64,000 nt of DNA from 34-65-8 sp046294735 (GCA_046294735.1 JBKBKB010000002.1:248001-312000); one strand, 5' to 3'. Counted from the stretch's first letter, positions 9,205-18,448 are shown. Notes: generated by a model from the sequence alone, not told the origin. A program made the numbers and translations.

Positions 9205-10350
9205 TCAGCGGACGGCCGGAACCTGCGAGAAATCGAGATCGCGCGCGGTGAATACGCGGATCGGTTCGCCCTGACGCACGCGAATGGTCGGGCCGATCTG
9301 GCTGTCCTGCTGCGCCGCCACCGACGCTGCCGACTGCCCGGCCCCGCCCAGCACCACCGAAGTACCGCCGCTGGCAATGGTCGACAGGCCGCCCACCACC
9401 GACAGCAGCATGGCCGAGCCGAATCGGCGGAAGAAGTGGTTGTTGACGTCGCCCGCCAGCCCCGTCGTGCCGTCGAAACCGACCGCCGGTGACGCCAGGT
9501 TGACCGAGGCACCATCGGGCCGGATTAGCCGGGTCCAGATCACATAGGCGCGCTTCTGCCCGCCCTGCACACCTGACTGGTATTGCCCGATCAACCGGCT
9601 GGAGCGCGGCACGAGCACGCTCTTGCCGTCAAAGCTGCGCACGTCCTGGCTCACCACTGCGCGGACATAGCCCGGGACATCGGTGCTGATCGCGGTTTCC
9701 AGAATCGCCGGGATCAGCGTTCCCTGAGTGACCGTGGTGGTGGGATCGACCATCGGCCGTGCGGTGGCGGTCCCGCCGCCAACCCCGCCAATCCGGCTGG
9801 CGAAATCGCCTGCCCCGCCGCCGACACTTTGCGGCGCAGCTTCAGCCGTACCGGGCACCGGCACCGGGCCATAGAGACCGCCGGGAGATGCCATGCTGCT
9901 TGCATCGAACACCACGGTCGGGCTGGCATAGGGGTTGCCCGCCACGCCAACCATGGCACCGGGGTCAGCCGCCAGCACAGGCGCGGGTGCCGGATCGGCC
10001 TGCGGCATAACCCCTGCCTGCGCCCCGTCGGGTGTGGGGGTAATCGCTTCGGCCGGGACGGGCGGCGGCACTTCGGAACCTTGCGCGGCCTGCTGCCCGC
10101 CCACCCCCTCGGGCGGATCGAGCCGCGCGGAGTTCATGCTCCACAAGACCACCGCCCCAATCAGACCGACCGCCGCTACCCCGGCTGCCAGGCCAAGGCC
10201 GTCGGACATGCCCTTGCGCTGAGTAACCGCAGGAAAGGCGTTGCGGCTGGCAAGGTCAATGACCTCGGCTTCCTCAACATCGCGCGGGTCGACATCGTTG
10301 GCGACCCCGGGGCCGCTCTTCCCACTCGGCAGACGCATGGCTAGGCGCAT
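9205..10350 (-). CDS. virB10: VirB10/TrbI-type secretion channel protein
   Basis: This 381-residue protein spans from the inner membrane to the outer-membrane pore of type IV systems. It has a short cytoplasmic N-terminus, one membrane helix (about residues 50-68), a proline- and alanine-rich periplasmic stretch, and a C-terminal TrbI domain starting near VTQGTLIPAILETAI. The domain includes VLVPRSSRLIGQY and the antenna-like region NNHFFRRFGSAMLLSVVGGLS. The start at 10350 has AAGGA six bases upstream; a second ATG lies four codons in. It follows virB9 with a three-base gap. Confidence 0.92.
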   Translation of the reverse strand: MRLAMRLPSGKSGPGVANDVDPRDVEEAEVIDLASRNAFPAVTQRKGMSDGLGLAAGVAAVGLIGAVVLWSMNSARLDPPEGVGGQQAAQGSEVPPPVPAEAITPTPDGAQAGVMPQADPAPAPVLAADPGAMVGVAGNPYASPTVVFDASSMASPGGLYGPVPVPGTAEAAPQSVGGGAGDFASRIGGVGGGTATARPMVDPTTTVTQGTLIPAILETAISTDVPGYVRAVVSQDVRSFDGKSVLVPRSSRLIGQYQSGVQGGQKRAYVIWTRLIRPDGASVNLASPAVGFDGTTGLAGDVNNHFFRRFGSAMLLSVVGGLSTIASGGTSVVLGGAGQSAASVAAQQDSQIGPTIRVRQGEPIRVFTARDLDFSQVPAVR

Positions 10351-10353
10351 GGC

Positions 10354-11142
10354 TTATCCTTCCCCTGGCATGAATTGGAAAGCCGCCTGTTCGCTGGCGG
10401 CGCGCGGCGTGGCCGGACGGACTGGCCCGGTATTGGTCAAGGTGGCAACATTCTTGCCCGAACGCAGCACGATTTCGCGCGGCACCCCGTCAACCACGAT
10501 CACATCGCCGCGCACAGTGAAGTTGACCGGCCCTTCGGTGCCCTCGAAATCCTTGACCAGGATCGCGGGGATCGGCTGCCCGGATCGCCAGGCTAGAAAC
10601 GTCGCCATGCCATCGTCATAGGTGCGCTCCGGAACCAGCGCCCGGTCGCCCTTGACTGCCCAGGCAAAGTTGAGCTCCGCAGGATCGACCACCGCATAGG
10701 GATCGGTTGCCGCCGCCATTTCGGTCGGGTCAGCCACCGCGACTGGTGCGGCCAACTGGACTTCGGGTTCCTTCGGTTCATCGGGATAGGTGAACCGGAG
10801 CACATAGAGCGGCCGGGCGCGCGGGTTGGCGACGAGATCGAACAGATAAGTGCGCTTGTTGGTCACCACCGTCATATTGGTCGAAGCGGTCGGTTCAAGC
10901 GGCTTGACGAACAGCAGGTTGGCGCGCTTGTTGGGCGTGACCTGCCACGACGCAGAATCGCCGATCGCCACGTTCTCGATCGACTCGTCCTCGCCGAACT
11001 GGATTGTCGCCTGGACCTTGGTCTTGCCTTCGATCCGGACCACGGCCGCCGGATCATACTTGCGCTCTACCAGCCGGGCATCGGCCATGGCCGGGGCCGC
11101 GACAGACAGCAGCAGGAGCGCGGTTACACCGGCGCGGATCAT
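10354..11142 (-). CDS. virB9: VirB9/TrbG-type secretion channel protein
   Basis: The 262-residue periplasmic protein contributes to the outer-membrane core complex with VirB10 (and normally the lipoprotein VirB7). It begins with a signal peptide (MIRAGVTALLLLSVAAPAMA), followed by a VirB9 N-terminal domain (ATIQFGEDESIENVAIGD, and NKRTYLFDLVANPRA) and a C-terminal domain (LNFAWAVKGDRALVPERTYDDG, with a later VRGDVIVVDGVP). The start codon overlaps the virB6 stop as ATGA; the longer frame upstream is a shadow of virB6. No VirB7-like lipoprotein gene is found beside it. Confidence 0.92.
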   Translation of the reverse strand: MIRAGVTALLLLSVAAPAMADARLVERKYDPAAVVRIEGKTKVQATIQFGEDESIENVAIGDSASWQVTPNKRANLLFVKPLEPTASTNMTVVTNKRTYLFDLVANPRARPLYVLRFTYPDEPKEPEVQLAAPVAVADPTEMAAATDPYAVVDPAELNFAWAVKGDRALVPERTYDDGMATFLAWRSGQPIPAILVKDFEGTEGPVNFTVRGDVIVVDGVPREIVLRSGKNVATLTNTGPVRPATPRAASEQAAFQFMPGEG

Positions 11143-12332
11143 GATAACTTCTCCTTGGGGCGCCCGGAACCAGTCGGCGCAGGGGCGCGGAAGCGGGTGC
11201 CGATACCGCGGGTGCGCGACAGGGCTCCGGCAGACAGCGGTTCGCCGGTGGGGCCGGCAAGCGGAACGATCCGGGTCTCGCGCGCGCCGGCTCCGGCCGC
11301 CCCCGGTCCGGCATCGTTCGCGGGCGCGGCCACAGGCATGGCCGACACGTCGATCCGGCGGTTCTGGGCGACGGACGGCGCGCCTTGCGCCTGCCCCCCA
11401 TCCACCTGGACCTGAGGCATCACTGCCTGCGGCACAACCGGCAGCGGCAGCGGCAGCGGCTCGTCCCGCGCAGCCTTGTCGCGGACCAGCCCGAATACGG
11501 TCCACCCGGCCACCATCGCCCCGGCCACCTTGATCACCATGACCATGAGCGCACAGTGAACCGCCCCGATCAGGAAGAACGCCATCGCGGCCTGGGCATT
11601 GATCTGCCCCGGCGCGGAGCTGAGCGAGCCGAGCACCGGCACGGCAATTTCCAGCATCACGCTGCCGCCGATCACGGCAAAGATCGGGGTCAGCGCCAGC
11701 ATCACCACGCCCTTGAGCCAGCCGGTGAACAGGCCGCGGGTGCCGTCAAACAGCGCCATGACCACGAACACGGGACCCAGCGCCACCAGCACCGCCAGCG
11801 CAATCCGCGCGGTCACCAGCACACCAACGGTGCCGAGCAGGAGCAACATCGCACCAAGCCACATTATGCCAGCAGGCGAGAACGCAGACACATCGCCCTC
11901 TTGCCCCTGGCTGGCCTGCTGGATGGCGGCAAACACCACGTCGAGCTTGTCGGCAAACACCCGGGTGGCGGAGCCCTCGGCGCCGGTCGCCATGGTCGCC
12001 AGCCAGTCCGGCCCGCCGATCGCCAGGTTCCAGACCACGCTCTGGTAGGCCAGCCAGCTGGTCGCGAAGGTCAGCACCAGCCCCAGGGTAATCATCCGCG
12101 GGATCAGCGCCCGCACGCCCAGGTTGGAGCGCCCGAGCAGCAGACTGATGGCGAAAAACGCCACGTAGAGCGTCAGCAGGATCGTCAGCACCGGCACCAG
12201 CGAGCCGCCGGGAGCGAACAGCCGCCCGAACGTCTCGGTCGTGACATTGTTTGCGATGCAGTCAACTGCCCGCAGGCTGGCAGCGACGCCCGCCCCCACG
12301 CCCTCGACGGCGGCCTCGCAGTTCACACTCAT
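11139..12332 (-). CDS. virB6: VirB6/TrbL-type inner-membrane protein with a long tail
   Basis: The 397-residue protein resembles VirB6/TrbL, the polytopic inner-membrane component of the secretion channel. About five to six hydrophobic segments are visible between residues 45 and 275, among them LVPVLTILLTLYVAFFAISLLLG and LGAMLLLLGTVGVLVTARIALAVLVAL. After the last segment come about 115 residues rich in proline, alanine and glycine without recognisable domain, longer than in the smallest VirB6 proteins. Overlaps of four bases on both sides (with virB4 and virB9) indicate coupled translation. Confidence 0.85.
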   Translation of the reverse strand: MSVNCEAAVEGVGAGVAASLRAVDCIANNVTTETFGRLFAPGGSLVPVLTILLTLYVAFFAISLLLGRSNLGVRALIPRMITLGLVLTFATSWLAYQSVVWNLAIGGPDWLATMATGAEGSATRVFADKLDVVFAAIQQASQGQEGDVSAFSPAGIMWLGAMLLLLGTVGVLVTARIALAVLVALGPVFVVMALFDGTRGLFTGWLKGVVMLALTPIFAVIGGSVMLEIAVPVLGSLSSAPGQINAQAAMAFFLIGAVHCALMVMVIKVAGAMVAGWTVFGLVRDKAARDEPLPLPLPVVPQAVMPQVQVDGGQAQGAPSVAQNRRIDVSAMPVAAPANDAGPGAAGAGARETRIVPLAGPTGEPLSAGALSRTRGIGTRFRAPAPTGSGRPKEKLS

Positions 12333-14770
12333 TCGGCGGCCTGCCGGAACGGCACGGGATCGGCGGCCAGCGGCGGAAGGTCGTCCTCGGCCTTGCCACC
12401 CGGCCAGACATGGCCAGTGAGCGGCGCGAACCAGTCAGCCGGATCGTCACCCAGCGCCTCGCGCAGCAGGTCGAGCCGGCGGACCGAGCTTTCCCGTCCG
12501 GACAGTATCGTCAGCACCTCGGGCGCACCAGACAGGTCGAGCCGCACGACTACGCTTGCATCGGGCTGGCGGATCAGGAAGCATCGGCTGTGTGCTGGCA
12601 GGCTGCGGATCAGCGCCAGTTCGTGGGACGTGAGGCCGAACCCGTCGCAGTAATCTTCGCTCCGCGCGCGGCTGTTGGGCATGAACACCATGGTCGCGGT
12701 CTGCTCGACCAGCGCGGTGGCGATCCGGCTGTCGAGCGCGTCGCGCGCGCTCTGGGTGGCGAATCCGACCAATGCGTTGCGCTTGCGCAGGGTCTTGAGC
12801 CAGTCACGGATGCGCGCGGCGAAGACGGCGTCGTCGAGCGCCTTCCAGCCCTCGTCGATCAGGATCATGGTCGGCTGCCCGTCCAGCCGCTCGTCGATAC
12901 GGTGAAACAGGTACATCATAGTCGGGGTGCGCAGCTTGGGGTTTTCCAGCAGCGCGGTCATGTCGAACCCAAGAACCCGGGCCGACAGGTCCAGCTTGTC
13001 CTCGGCATTGTCGAACAGCCAGCCATGCTCGCCTTCTCCGATCCAGGCGCTCAGCCGATCGGCCAGATCGCCCGGTTGCGGACGGCGGGCGCCAGCCAGC
13101 AGTTCGCGGAAATGGCGCAGGCGGCGCAGCGAGGGATCGTTGCCGTAAGCGGCATCGACCGCCTGGGCGACAATCGCATCCTCCTCCGGCCCCTCCGCCT
13201 TGAGCAGCACGCCGAGCCAGTCGCGCAGGAAAGCGCGGTTCGCTGGGTTGTCTGGCAGCGCCATCGGGTTGAACCCGGTCGGCACGCCGGGGCTGATCCG
13301 GTCATAGCGCCCGCCAATGCCGCGCACGAACAGCTCCGCCCCGCGGTCCTTGTCGAACAGGATCGTGCGCGGGCGGAACTTCTGTGCCTGCGCGGCGAGG
13401 AAGTTCATCACCACCGTCTTGCCCGAACCCGATGGCCCAATGACCGAGAAGTTACCCAGATCTCCGTGATGGAAGTTGAAGAAGAACGGGGTGCTGCTGG
13501 TGGTCTGGAGCAGCGTCACCGCCTCGCCCCAGTGGTTGCCCGATGCCTGCCCCAGCGCCATCCCGTGCAGGGACCCGAAACTGGCCATATTGGCCGAGGA
13601 GATCATCGAGCGGCGCACAATGTAACCCTCGTTCCCCGGGAACTGGGCCCAGAACCCCGGTTCGAGGTTGGTGTCCTCGCGCACCGCAATCGCCCCAGTA
13701 TCGGCAAGCGCCGCAGCGCAGGACGCGGTCGCTTCGTCGAGCCGCCCCAGATGGCTCTCGCGCACCAGCACGGTCAGATGGTGATCGCCGAACCCGACCG
13801 CGCCATTGCCCAGCGCATCGCGCGCGGCGAGCATGTCGGCCCGCTCCGCCTGCGCCTCTTCATCTGCCGAGCGCAACCGGCGCAGCGCCAGATCCATCCG
13901 TTCGCGGGCGGTGGTGCGCTCGTTCGGGGCATAGCTTTCGCTGACGACCATCTCGTAAGGCAGGCGCAGCAGGGGGTCGATCAGGCCGGGCGAGGTCGAA
14001 TCGGGGTATTCCTTTAGACTTATCAAAGCGGCGAAATCAGGCGTACCGGAACCGCGCAGCTCCATTGCGTCGAGCCCGAAGCTGGCCCGGCGGTAAGGCA
14101 GCATCTGGCCGATATCGGCATCGTCTGACGGACGCCGCACAGGGCGCATCTCGCCATTATAGAGTGCGCTGAGCAGCTCCAGCAGTTCGTTGTTCACATG
14201 CCCCTGCGGCCCGGTGTAATCACCCAGCAGCGCCGCGCCATAGGGCTGAAGCGCGGCGATCAGGCCGGTCGCAGCAGCCTTGAGGGTGCGCAGGTCGCGC
14301 GGATCGGCTTCGATCCCTTCCTCACCTTTCCGCCTGAACCACTTGGCGGCCTTTTCGGCCAGGCCTGCTTTGCCCCGCGCGGGGCGGCGGATCAGAGTGA
14401 CGAACTGGTCGTTGACGAACAGCGACCCCCCGGCGAGCCGTTCCTTCCAGCGCCCATCGATATGGCGGCTGAGCGGTTCGGGAAACTCGGCGTCGAGTTC
14501 GACTTCGACACGGCGACGAATGACGTGATGATAAAGAACGAACCGCGCATCGAGGGTCGAACGCAGCACCACTTCGCGGGTGGCGGCATGGGCGTTCAGG
14601 GCATCGCTGTCTTCGGTCTCGAACAGCAGGCCGGGCACCTGCAGCGAGACCATCAGCGACCCGTCGCGCAGCAGCATGGTGTGCTCGTCGATCAGCCGGG
14701 CATAGGGCAGGCGGTCGCCCGCGCGGGCTTCCCTCGCGCTCCAGGCAGCGGCACCGATCCATTTCGTCAT
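12329..14770 (-). CDS. virB4: VirB4-type secretion ATPase
   Basis: This 813-residue ATPase is the most conserved component of type IV secretion systems and energises pilus assembly and transport at the inner membrane. The N-terminal CagE/TrbE/VirB domain is followed by a Walker A motif IGPSGSGKTVVMNF near residue 448 and a Walker B motif MILIDEGWKAL near residue 640, then the conserved GFATQSARDAL region. GGAGG lies nine bases before the ATG. Length is typical. Confidence 0.95.
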   Translation of the reverse strand: MTKWIGAAAWSAREARAGDRLPYARLIDEHTMLLRDGSLMVSLQVPGLLFETEDSDALNAHAATREVVLRSTLDARFVLYHHVIRRRVEVELDAEFPEPLSRHIDGRWKERLAGGSLFVNDQFVTLIRRPARGKAGLAEKAAKWFRRKGEEGIEADPRDLRTLKAAATGLIAALQPYGAALLGDYTGPQGHVNNELLELLSALYNGEMRPVRRPSDDADIGQMLPYRRASFGLDAMELRGSGTPDFAALISLKEYPDSTSPGLIDPLLRLPYEMVVSESYAPNERTTARERMDLALRRLRSADEEAQAERADMLAARDALGNGAVGFGDHHLTVLVRESHLGRLDEATASCAAALADTGAIAVREDTNLEPGFWAQFPGNEGYIVRRSMISSANMASFGSLHGMALGQASGNHWGEAVTLLQTTSSTPFFFNFHHGDLGNFSVIGPSGSGKTVVMNFLAAQAQKFRPRTILFDKDRGAELFVRGIGGRYDRISPGVPTGFNPMALPDNPANRAFLRDWLGVLLKAEGPEEDAIVAQAVDAAYGNDPSLRRLRHFRELLAGARRPQPGDLADRLSAWIGEGEHGWLFDNAEDKLDLSARVLGFDMTALLENPKLRTPTMMYLFHRIDERLDGQPTMILIDEGWKALDDAVFAARIRDWLKTLRKRNALVGFATQSARDALDSRIATALVEQTATMVFMPNSRARSEDYCDGFGLTSHELALIRSLPAHSRCFLIRQPDASVVVRLDLSGAPEVLTILSGRESSVRRLDLLREALGDDPADWFAPLTGHVWPGGKAEDDLPPLAADPVPFRQAAE

Positions 14771-14785
14771 GGTTTCAGGCCTCCG

Positions 14786-15082
14786 TTACGCGGCATAGCT
14801 GTTGCAGCCCCAGCGCTTGTAGTTGGGTATGCGTGGGCACTTGCTCACCTTGGTGATCCACAGGTCGAACACGCGCGGTTCGCGCAGGCAGGCGAGGTAG
14901 CCGATGGCGTGCATGACTAACGCGGCCAGGATCGCCAGCCAACTGCCGGTGATCAGGAACACCTCGGTCGTCACCGCCAGGTTGATGATGAAGTAGTTGT
15001 AGGTCACGCCCATGAACATCTGCGGGCGGGTCAGCGCGCGATGGACCGGGTGGCGGACCAGAGGGGCGACGGAAGCGCTCAT
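14786..15082 (-). CDS. virB3: VirB3-type inner-membrane protein
   Basis: The 98-residue protein has the VirB3 pattern: a short N-terminus (VHRALTRPQMFMGV), two adjacent membrane segments (about residues 29-62), and the family motif LREPRVFDLW in the C-terminal part. VirB3 works with VirB4 in pilin handling. It starts one base after the virB2 stop and ends 15 bases before virB4. Confidence 0.9.
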   Translation of the reverse strand: MSASVAPLVRHPVHRALTRPQMFMGVTYNYFIINLAVTTEVFLITGSWLAILAALVMHAIGYLACLREPRVFDLWITKVSKCPRIPNYKRWGCNSYAA

Positions 15083-15083
15083 C

Positions 15084-15380
15084 TCAGCCGCCTGCGACGC
15101 CCTGGATGCCGGCCACTATCGAGGCTGCCCCGAACAGGATGAAGATGCCGATGATCACGGTCGCGCCGAAGCGCCAGTTCATCCGGCCGGTCAGCATCCC
15201 GAACCCGACGGCCGCCACCGCCATCACCGCCACGGCAGTGGCAACGTTGCCCAGCAGCGTGCCCTGCAGCCACCCGAGCGCGGCAACGATCGGCCCGGAC
15301 CCCTGCGGATCGGCCTGAGCCAGCGCGGCGGTGGGCGACAGCAGGGCAAAAAAGGCAGCAAGACGGGCAATCACATGCAT
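15084..15380 (-). CDS. virB2: VirB2/TrbC-type pilin precursor
   Basis: This 98-residue protein resembles the type IV secretion pilin: a cleavable signal peptide (MHVIARLAAFFALLSPTAALAQA) followed by two hydrophobic helices (GTLLGNVATAVAVMAVAAVGFG and FGATVIIGIFILFGAASIV) joined by a short loop, TGRMNWR. The mature subunit would be about 75 residues, the usual size. It sits between virB1 and virB3 as in canonical virB operons. Confidence 0.9.
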   Translation of the reverse strand: MHVIARLAAFFALLSPTAALAQADPQGSGPIVAALGWLQGTLLGNVATAVAVMAVAAVGFGMLTGRMNWRFGATVIIGIFILFGAASIVAGIQGVAGG

Positions 15381-15395
15381 AAGTATCGCAATTCC

Positions 15396-16019
15396 TTATC
15401 GGGAATGGGAAGCAAGGCGGCCAAGGATGGCCGTGACATAGAGCTGGGTCTCCCGGATGCGCGGGATGCCGCCGGCCCGCTCGACCCGGCCGGGTCCGGC
15501 GTTGTAAGCGGCCAGCGCACGCTCCAGATCGCCGTCGAACCGATCCAACTGTTCGCGCAGGTAGCGCGCCCCGCCTTCGAGGTTGGCAAAGGGATCGTCA
15601 GGATTGACGCCAAGGTATCGCGCCGTGCCCGGCATCAGCTGGGCCAGCCCGCGCGCACCAGCATGGCTGACCGCGTTTTCGCGCCAGCGGCTTTCCTGCC
15701 ACACCAGCGCTTCGATCAGGGCCGGGCTGAGGTCGAACCGGGCAGCGAGTTCATGGACCTTGGCGCTGTAGCGGGCCGGAACCGCTGCCGCATGGCGGGC
15801 CGGATCGGCCATCGCCTGGTCCGGTATGGAAAAGTCGGATGTGAACTCAATACCGGCCTCACCGGGCAGGGTCGCCAGTGCGGCAGGCATAACGACCGGG
15901 CCGCCGGCAATCCACTGCGCCCCGTCGGCCCCGATTTCCAGAACATCGGCGCACGCAGGCGCAGTGGCGAGCACGAGGCTCCCGACCGTCACCAACGCAA
16001 TCCGAGCAACCAGAATCAT
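15396..16019 (-). CDS. virB1: VirB1-type lytic transglycosylase
   Basis: The 207-residue periplasmic enzyme cleaves peptidoglycan to make room for the secretion apparatus. A signal peptide ends near TAPACA. The SLT domain (about residues 95-200) has the catalytic glutamate in LVWQESRWRENAV (about residue 108), followed by GLAQLMPGTARYLGV and LAAYNAGPGRV, all diagnostic. The ATG at 16019 has GGAGG five bases upstream; an in-frame ATG four codons earlier is possible. It is the first gene of the virB operon, 15 bases before virB2. Confidence 0.92.
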   Translation of the reverse strand: MILVARIALVTVGSLVLATAPACADVLEIGADGAQWIAGGPVVMPAALATLPGEAGIEFTSDFSIPDQAMADPARHAAAVPARYSAKVHELAARFDLSPALIEALVWQESRWRENAVSHAGARGLAQLMPGTARYLGVNPDDPFANLEGGARYLREQLDRFDGDLERALAAYNAGPGRVERAGGIPRIRETQLYVTAILGRLASHSR

Positions 16020-16115
16020 CGAACCCTCCATCAGGCCCCCTTGCGCATCCTACATGACAAGCCGGTGACAGCAAACCGCAGACTTGGTCGGATTGATTAC
16101 GGCCAGACATATTTA

Positions 16116-16146
16116 AGGCCCGCTTTCCGGCATGGAAAGCGGGCCT
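16116..16146 (-). terminator. Hairpin between the TPR gene and virB1
   Basis: Perfect 13-base arms (16116-16128 and 16134-16146) with a five-base loop follow the TPR-protein gene and precede virB1 on the same strand. The following bases on the minus strand are AT-rich but not a pure T-run. It probably separates the two transcription units, which puts the virB promoter between 16020 and 16115. Confidence 0.65.
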
Positions 16147-16169
16147 AGCACCTGTTCAGCAAAGGGAAA

Positions 16170-16529
16170 TCAGCGGGCGGCGAAGGCCGGAGGAGCCGAA
16201 AACGCGCCCTGGTCGAGCATGGCCAGGGCGGTCCGTGCCAGGTCGCGCGAATCGACCCACTGCCCGCTGGCGGTTTCCAGCCGCACGCTGTCGCGTGCCC
16301 GCACAGCCGCCCGGAACATCGCCCGCGCTTCCCGCTGGCGGCCTTCCCGGGCATGGGCAATGCCGAGATTTATCAAACGCGCCGGATCATCTGTTTCGAG
16401 CGCGGGATTGTTTTCGATCCGCTCGATCGCAGCTTGGTTCCGTCCCGCAACCAGCTCGGCATAGGCCACATCCGGCACTGCGGCAGGCGCCTGCGCCAGC
16501 ACCAGGGCGGCGAAAATCGAAAGGGCCAT
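16170..16529 (-). CDS. Small exported TPR-like protein
   Basis: The 119-residue product starts with a hydrophobic, signal-peptide-like segment (MALSIFAALVLAQAPAAVP). It is followed by helical segments resembling one to two tetratricopeptide repeats (AAIERIENNP, then ARLINLGIAHAREGRQREARAMFRAAV). Such modules mediate protein contacts. The ATG at 16529 was chosen because GGGAGAG lies upstream; the frame is open further but that part has no protein-like character. A strong hairpin ends it before virB1, so it is not obviously part of the secretion operon. Function unknown. Confidence 0.7.
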   Translation of the reverse strand: MALSIFAALVLAQAPAAVPDVAYAELVAGRNQAAIERIENNPALETDDPARLINLGIAHAREGRQREARAMFRAAVRARDSVRLETASGQWVDSRDLARTALAMLDQGAFSAPPAFAAR

Positions 16530-16859
16530 AACATTCTCTCCCATTGTGCGTCGCGCTGATCCGCGATGATGGGAAGAATGCATCCACGCAAACCAAAACT
16601 GCAATAAAAATGTCATACTGTCATATTTTTGCAATTTTATAGATCGTGCCGGGTTTGTTTTCAGCCACTTGGCTGGTGACAGTGGGTGTAACATTTCTCG
16701 TCGCTATAGTCATGATTGTCATGTTTCAGACTTTTTTAAGTCACTGCATTTGATTGCCTTTCCTGCAAAGAAACTGTCACGCGGCTCCCCTAGCTGCCGT
16801 CTCGCGACCTCGGTTGCATTGCCAGCCGATTCTCGGCCTCAAGAGGGGACTGCAAGCTC
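16530..16859 (+). promoter_or_regulatory. AT-rich regulatory region with Pho-box-like half-sites
   Basis: This 330-base gap separates two divergent genes and holds no coding region. It is strikingly AT-rich for this genome. Sequences matching the PhoB half-site CTGTCAT/C occur at 16618-16624 (perfect), 16716-16722 (TTGTCAT), 16774-16780 (CTGTCAC) and on the minus strand at 16676-16682. The best full match to a Pho-box (two half-sites eleven bases apart) is 16763-16780, with a perfect second half and a degenerate first half, 80 bases before the lipoprotein start. Recognition by PhoB is an inference. Confidence 0.4.
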
Positions 16860-18434
16860 GTGAAAAACCTTAGCCGTACCATCGTTCTCGGCTGTGGCCT
16901 GGTGATTCTCACCGGCTGCGGCGCTGACGAAATCGTTTCGCCGGGCACCGGCGGCAACATCACCATCAACAACCCGGCGGCCCCCCCGCCCCCGCCGCCG
17001 CCGCCGCCGGCAAGTGTGGTTACGCCGGCCGGTGCCTGCCCGACGATCACCGATCCGCAAGGGCTGACCGATCGCGGCACCATTTCCGGCCCGACCGGCA
17101 CCTACCGCGTGTGTGAAATGCCGGCCCGCTTCAACGTATCGACCACCCTGCCTTATATCCCCGGCCTGCTTTATTTCATGAATGGCCGGGTTGACGTGGG
17201 CACGGACGGTGGCCCCACGCCGGACGCATCGGATGGCGCGACTGACACCAACGTGGTCCTGACGATCGAGCCGGGCGTGATCGCTTACGCCCGGGGTGCG
17301 TCGTTCCTGATGGTCAACCGCGGCAACCGGATCAACGCTGTCGGCACTCCGGCCCGTCCGATCATCTTCACCAGCCAGGACAACGTGGCCGGGTTCAACG
17401 GCGAAAATTCGTCCGGTCAGTGGGGCGGCGTGGTTCTGGCCGGCCGTGCACCAACAACCGATTGCCGTGCACCTGGTGCAACGCCGGGTTCGATCCAGTG
17501 CGAACGCCAGGTCGAAGGTGCGGCTCAGCCGGCGCTGTTCGGGGGTGCCACCAACAACGACAATTCCGGCGTGATGCGGTATGTTCAGATCCGCTATTCG
17601 GGGTTCGTGCTTTCGGGTGACAGCGAACTCCAGTCGCTGACCACCGGCGGCACCGGCACCGGCACCCAGTTCAGCCATATCATGAGCTACAACAGCTCGG
17701 ATGACGGGGTTGAGTTCTTCGGCGGGTTCGTCAACATGAAGAACCTGATCGTGGTCGGTTCGGAAGACGACTCGCTTGACGTCGACACCGGGGTAAAGGC
17801 CAACCTGCAGTATGTCATCGTGGCCCAGCGCGCTGCGGCTGCCGACGGCCTGATCGAAGGCGATTCGACCAACGCCCTGATCGACAATACCCCGCGCACC
17901 GATCTGCAGCTGAGCAACGCGACGATGATCCAGCGCCGCAACAACGACCACGCGGTCCGCCTGCGCGGTGGGATGGATGCCTCGATCGTCAACACGATAA
18001 TCGTGGATGCATCGGAAGCTGGCACCCCGTGCCTGCGGATCGACGATGCCCAGACCATCCGCGCGGCCACGCCCGGGCTGGATGAAAAGGGCCCGCCGGT
18101 ATTCCGCTCGACCGTGATGACCTGCCGCACGCCGTTCCGTGCCGGTGGTGGTGGGGTTACGCTGGAGAACACCCAGTCGATCTTCAATGCTGGGACCAAC
18201 AACAATGCCAACTTCACCTCGACCCTGACGATGACCTTTGTCAACGGGGCCAACGAAGCGGCGGTTCCGGTGTTCAACCCGACGGCACTGTCGAGCTTCT
18301 TCGACGCGGTCACCTACATCGGCGCCGTCCGCGACGCCAATGACCGCTGGTATGAAGGCTGGACCTGCAACTCGGCAGCACTGAACCTGGGCACCAATAC
18401 CGGCGCCTGCACCTCGCTGCCGGTCTATAGCTGA
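16860..18434 (+). CDS. Surface lipoprotein with beta-helix-like repeats, TBDR partner
   Basis: The 524-residue product begins with a lipoprotein signal (LVILTGC, lipidated Cys20), then a polyproline spacer near residues 41-50. A long domain is rich in short beta-strands and Asn/Asp/Gly turns (for example YVQIRYSGFVLSG, DGVEFFGGFVNMKNLIVVG and DDSLDVDTGVKANLQYVIV), which looks like a right-handed parallel beta-helix. The start is GTG at 16860, preceded by AGAGGGG. The gene lies directly before a TBDR, an arrangement that suggests an outer-membrane receptor complex in which the lipoprotein binds or processes the ligand. I do not recognise a named family and the ligand is unknown. Confidence 0.75.
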   Translation: MKNLSRTIVLGCGLVILTGCGADEIVSPGTGGNITINNPAAPPPPPPPPPASVVTPAGACPTITDPQGLTDRGTISGPTGTYRVCEMPARFNVSTTLPYIPGLLYFMNGRVDVGTDGGPTPDASDGATDTNVVLTIEPGVIAYARGASFLMVNRGNRINAVGTPARPIIFTSQDNVAGFNGENSSGQWGGVVLAGRAPTTDCRAPGATPGSIQCERQVEGAAQPALFGGATNNDNSGVMRYVQIRYSGFVLSGDSELQSLTTGGTGTGTQFSHIMSYNSSDDGVEFFGGFVNMKNLIVVGSEDDSLDVDTGVKANLQYVIVAQRAAAADGLIEGDSTNALIDNTPRTDLQLSNATMIQRRNNDHAVRLRGGMDASIVNTIIVDASEAGTPCLRIDDAQTIRAATPGLDEKGPPVFRSTVMTCRTPFRAGGGGVTLENTQSIFNAGTNNNANFTSTLTMTFVNGANEAAVPVFNPTALSSFFDAVTYIGAVRDANDRWYEGWTCNSAALNLGTNTGACTSLPVYS

Positions 18435-18448
18435 TCGGCCAATGATCG

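Noticed and set aside
10354..11505. virB8 or virB7 hidden in the longer frame upstream of virB9
   Set aside because: The upstream part of the frame is antiphase to virB6, which continues to its stop at 11139 with clear membrane segments; there is no lipobox or VirB8-like fold.
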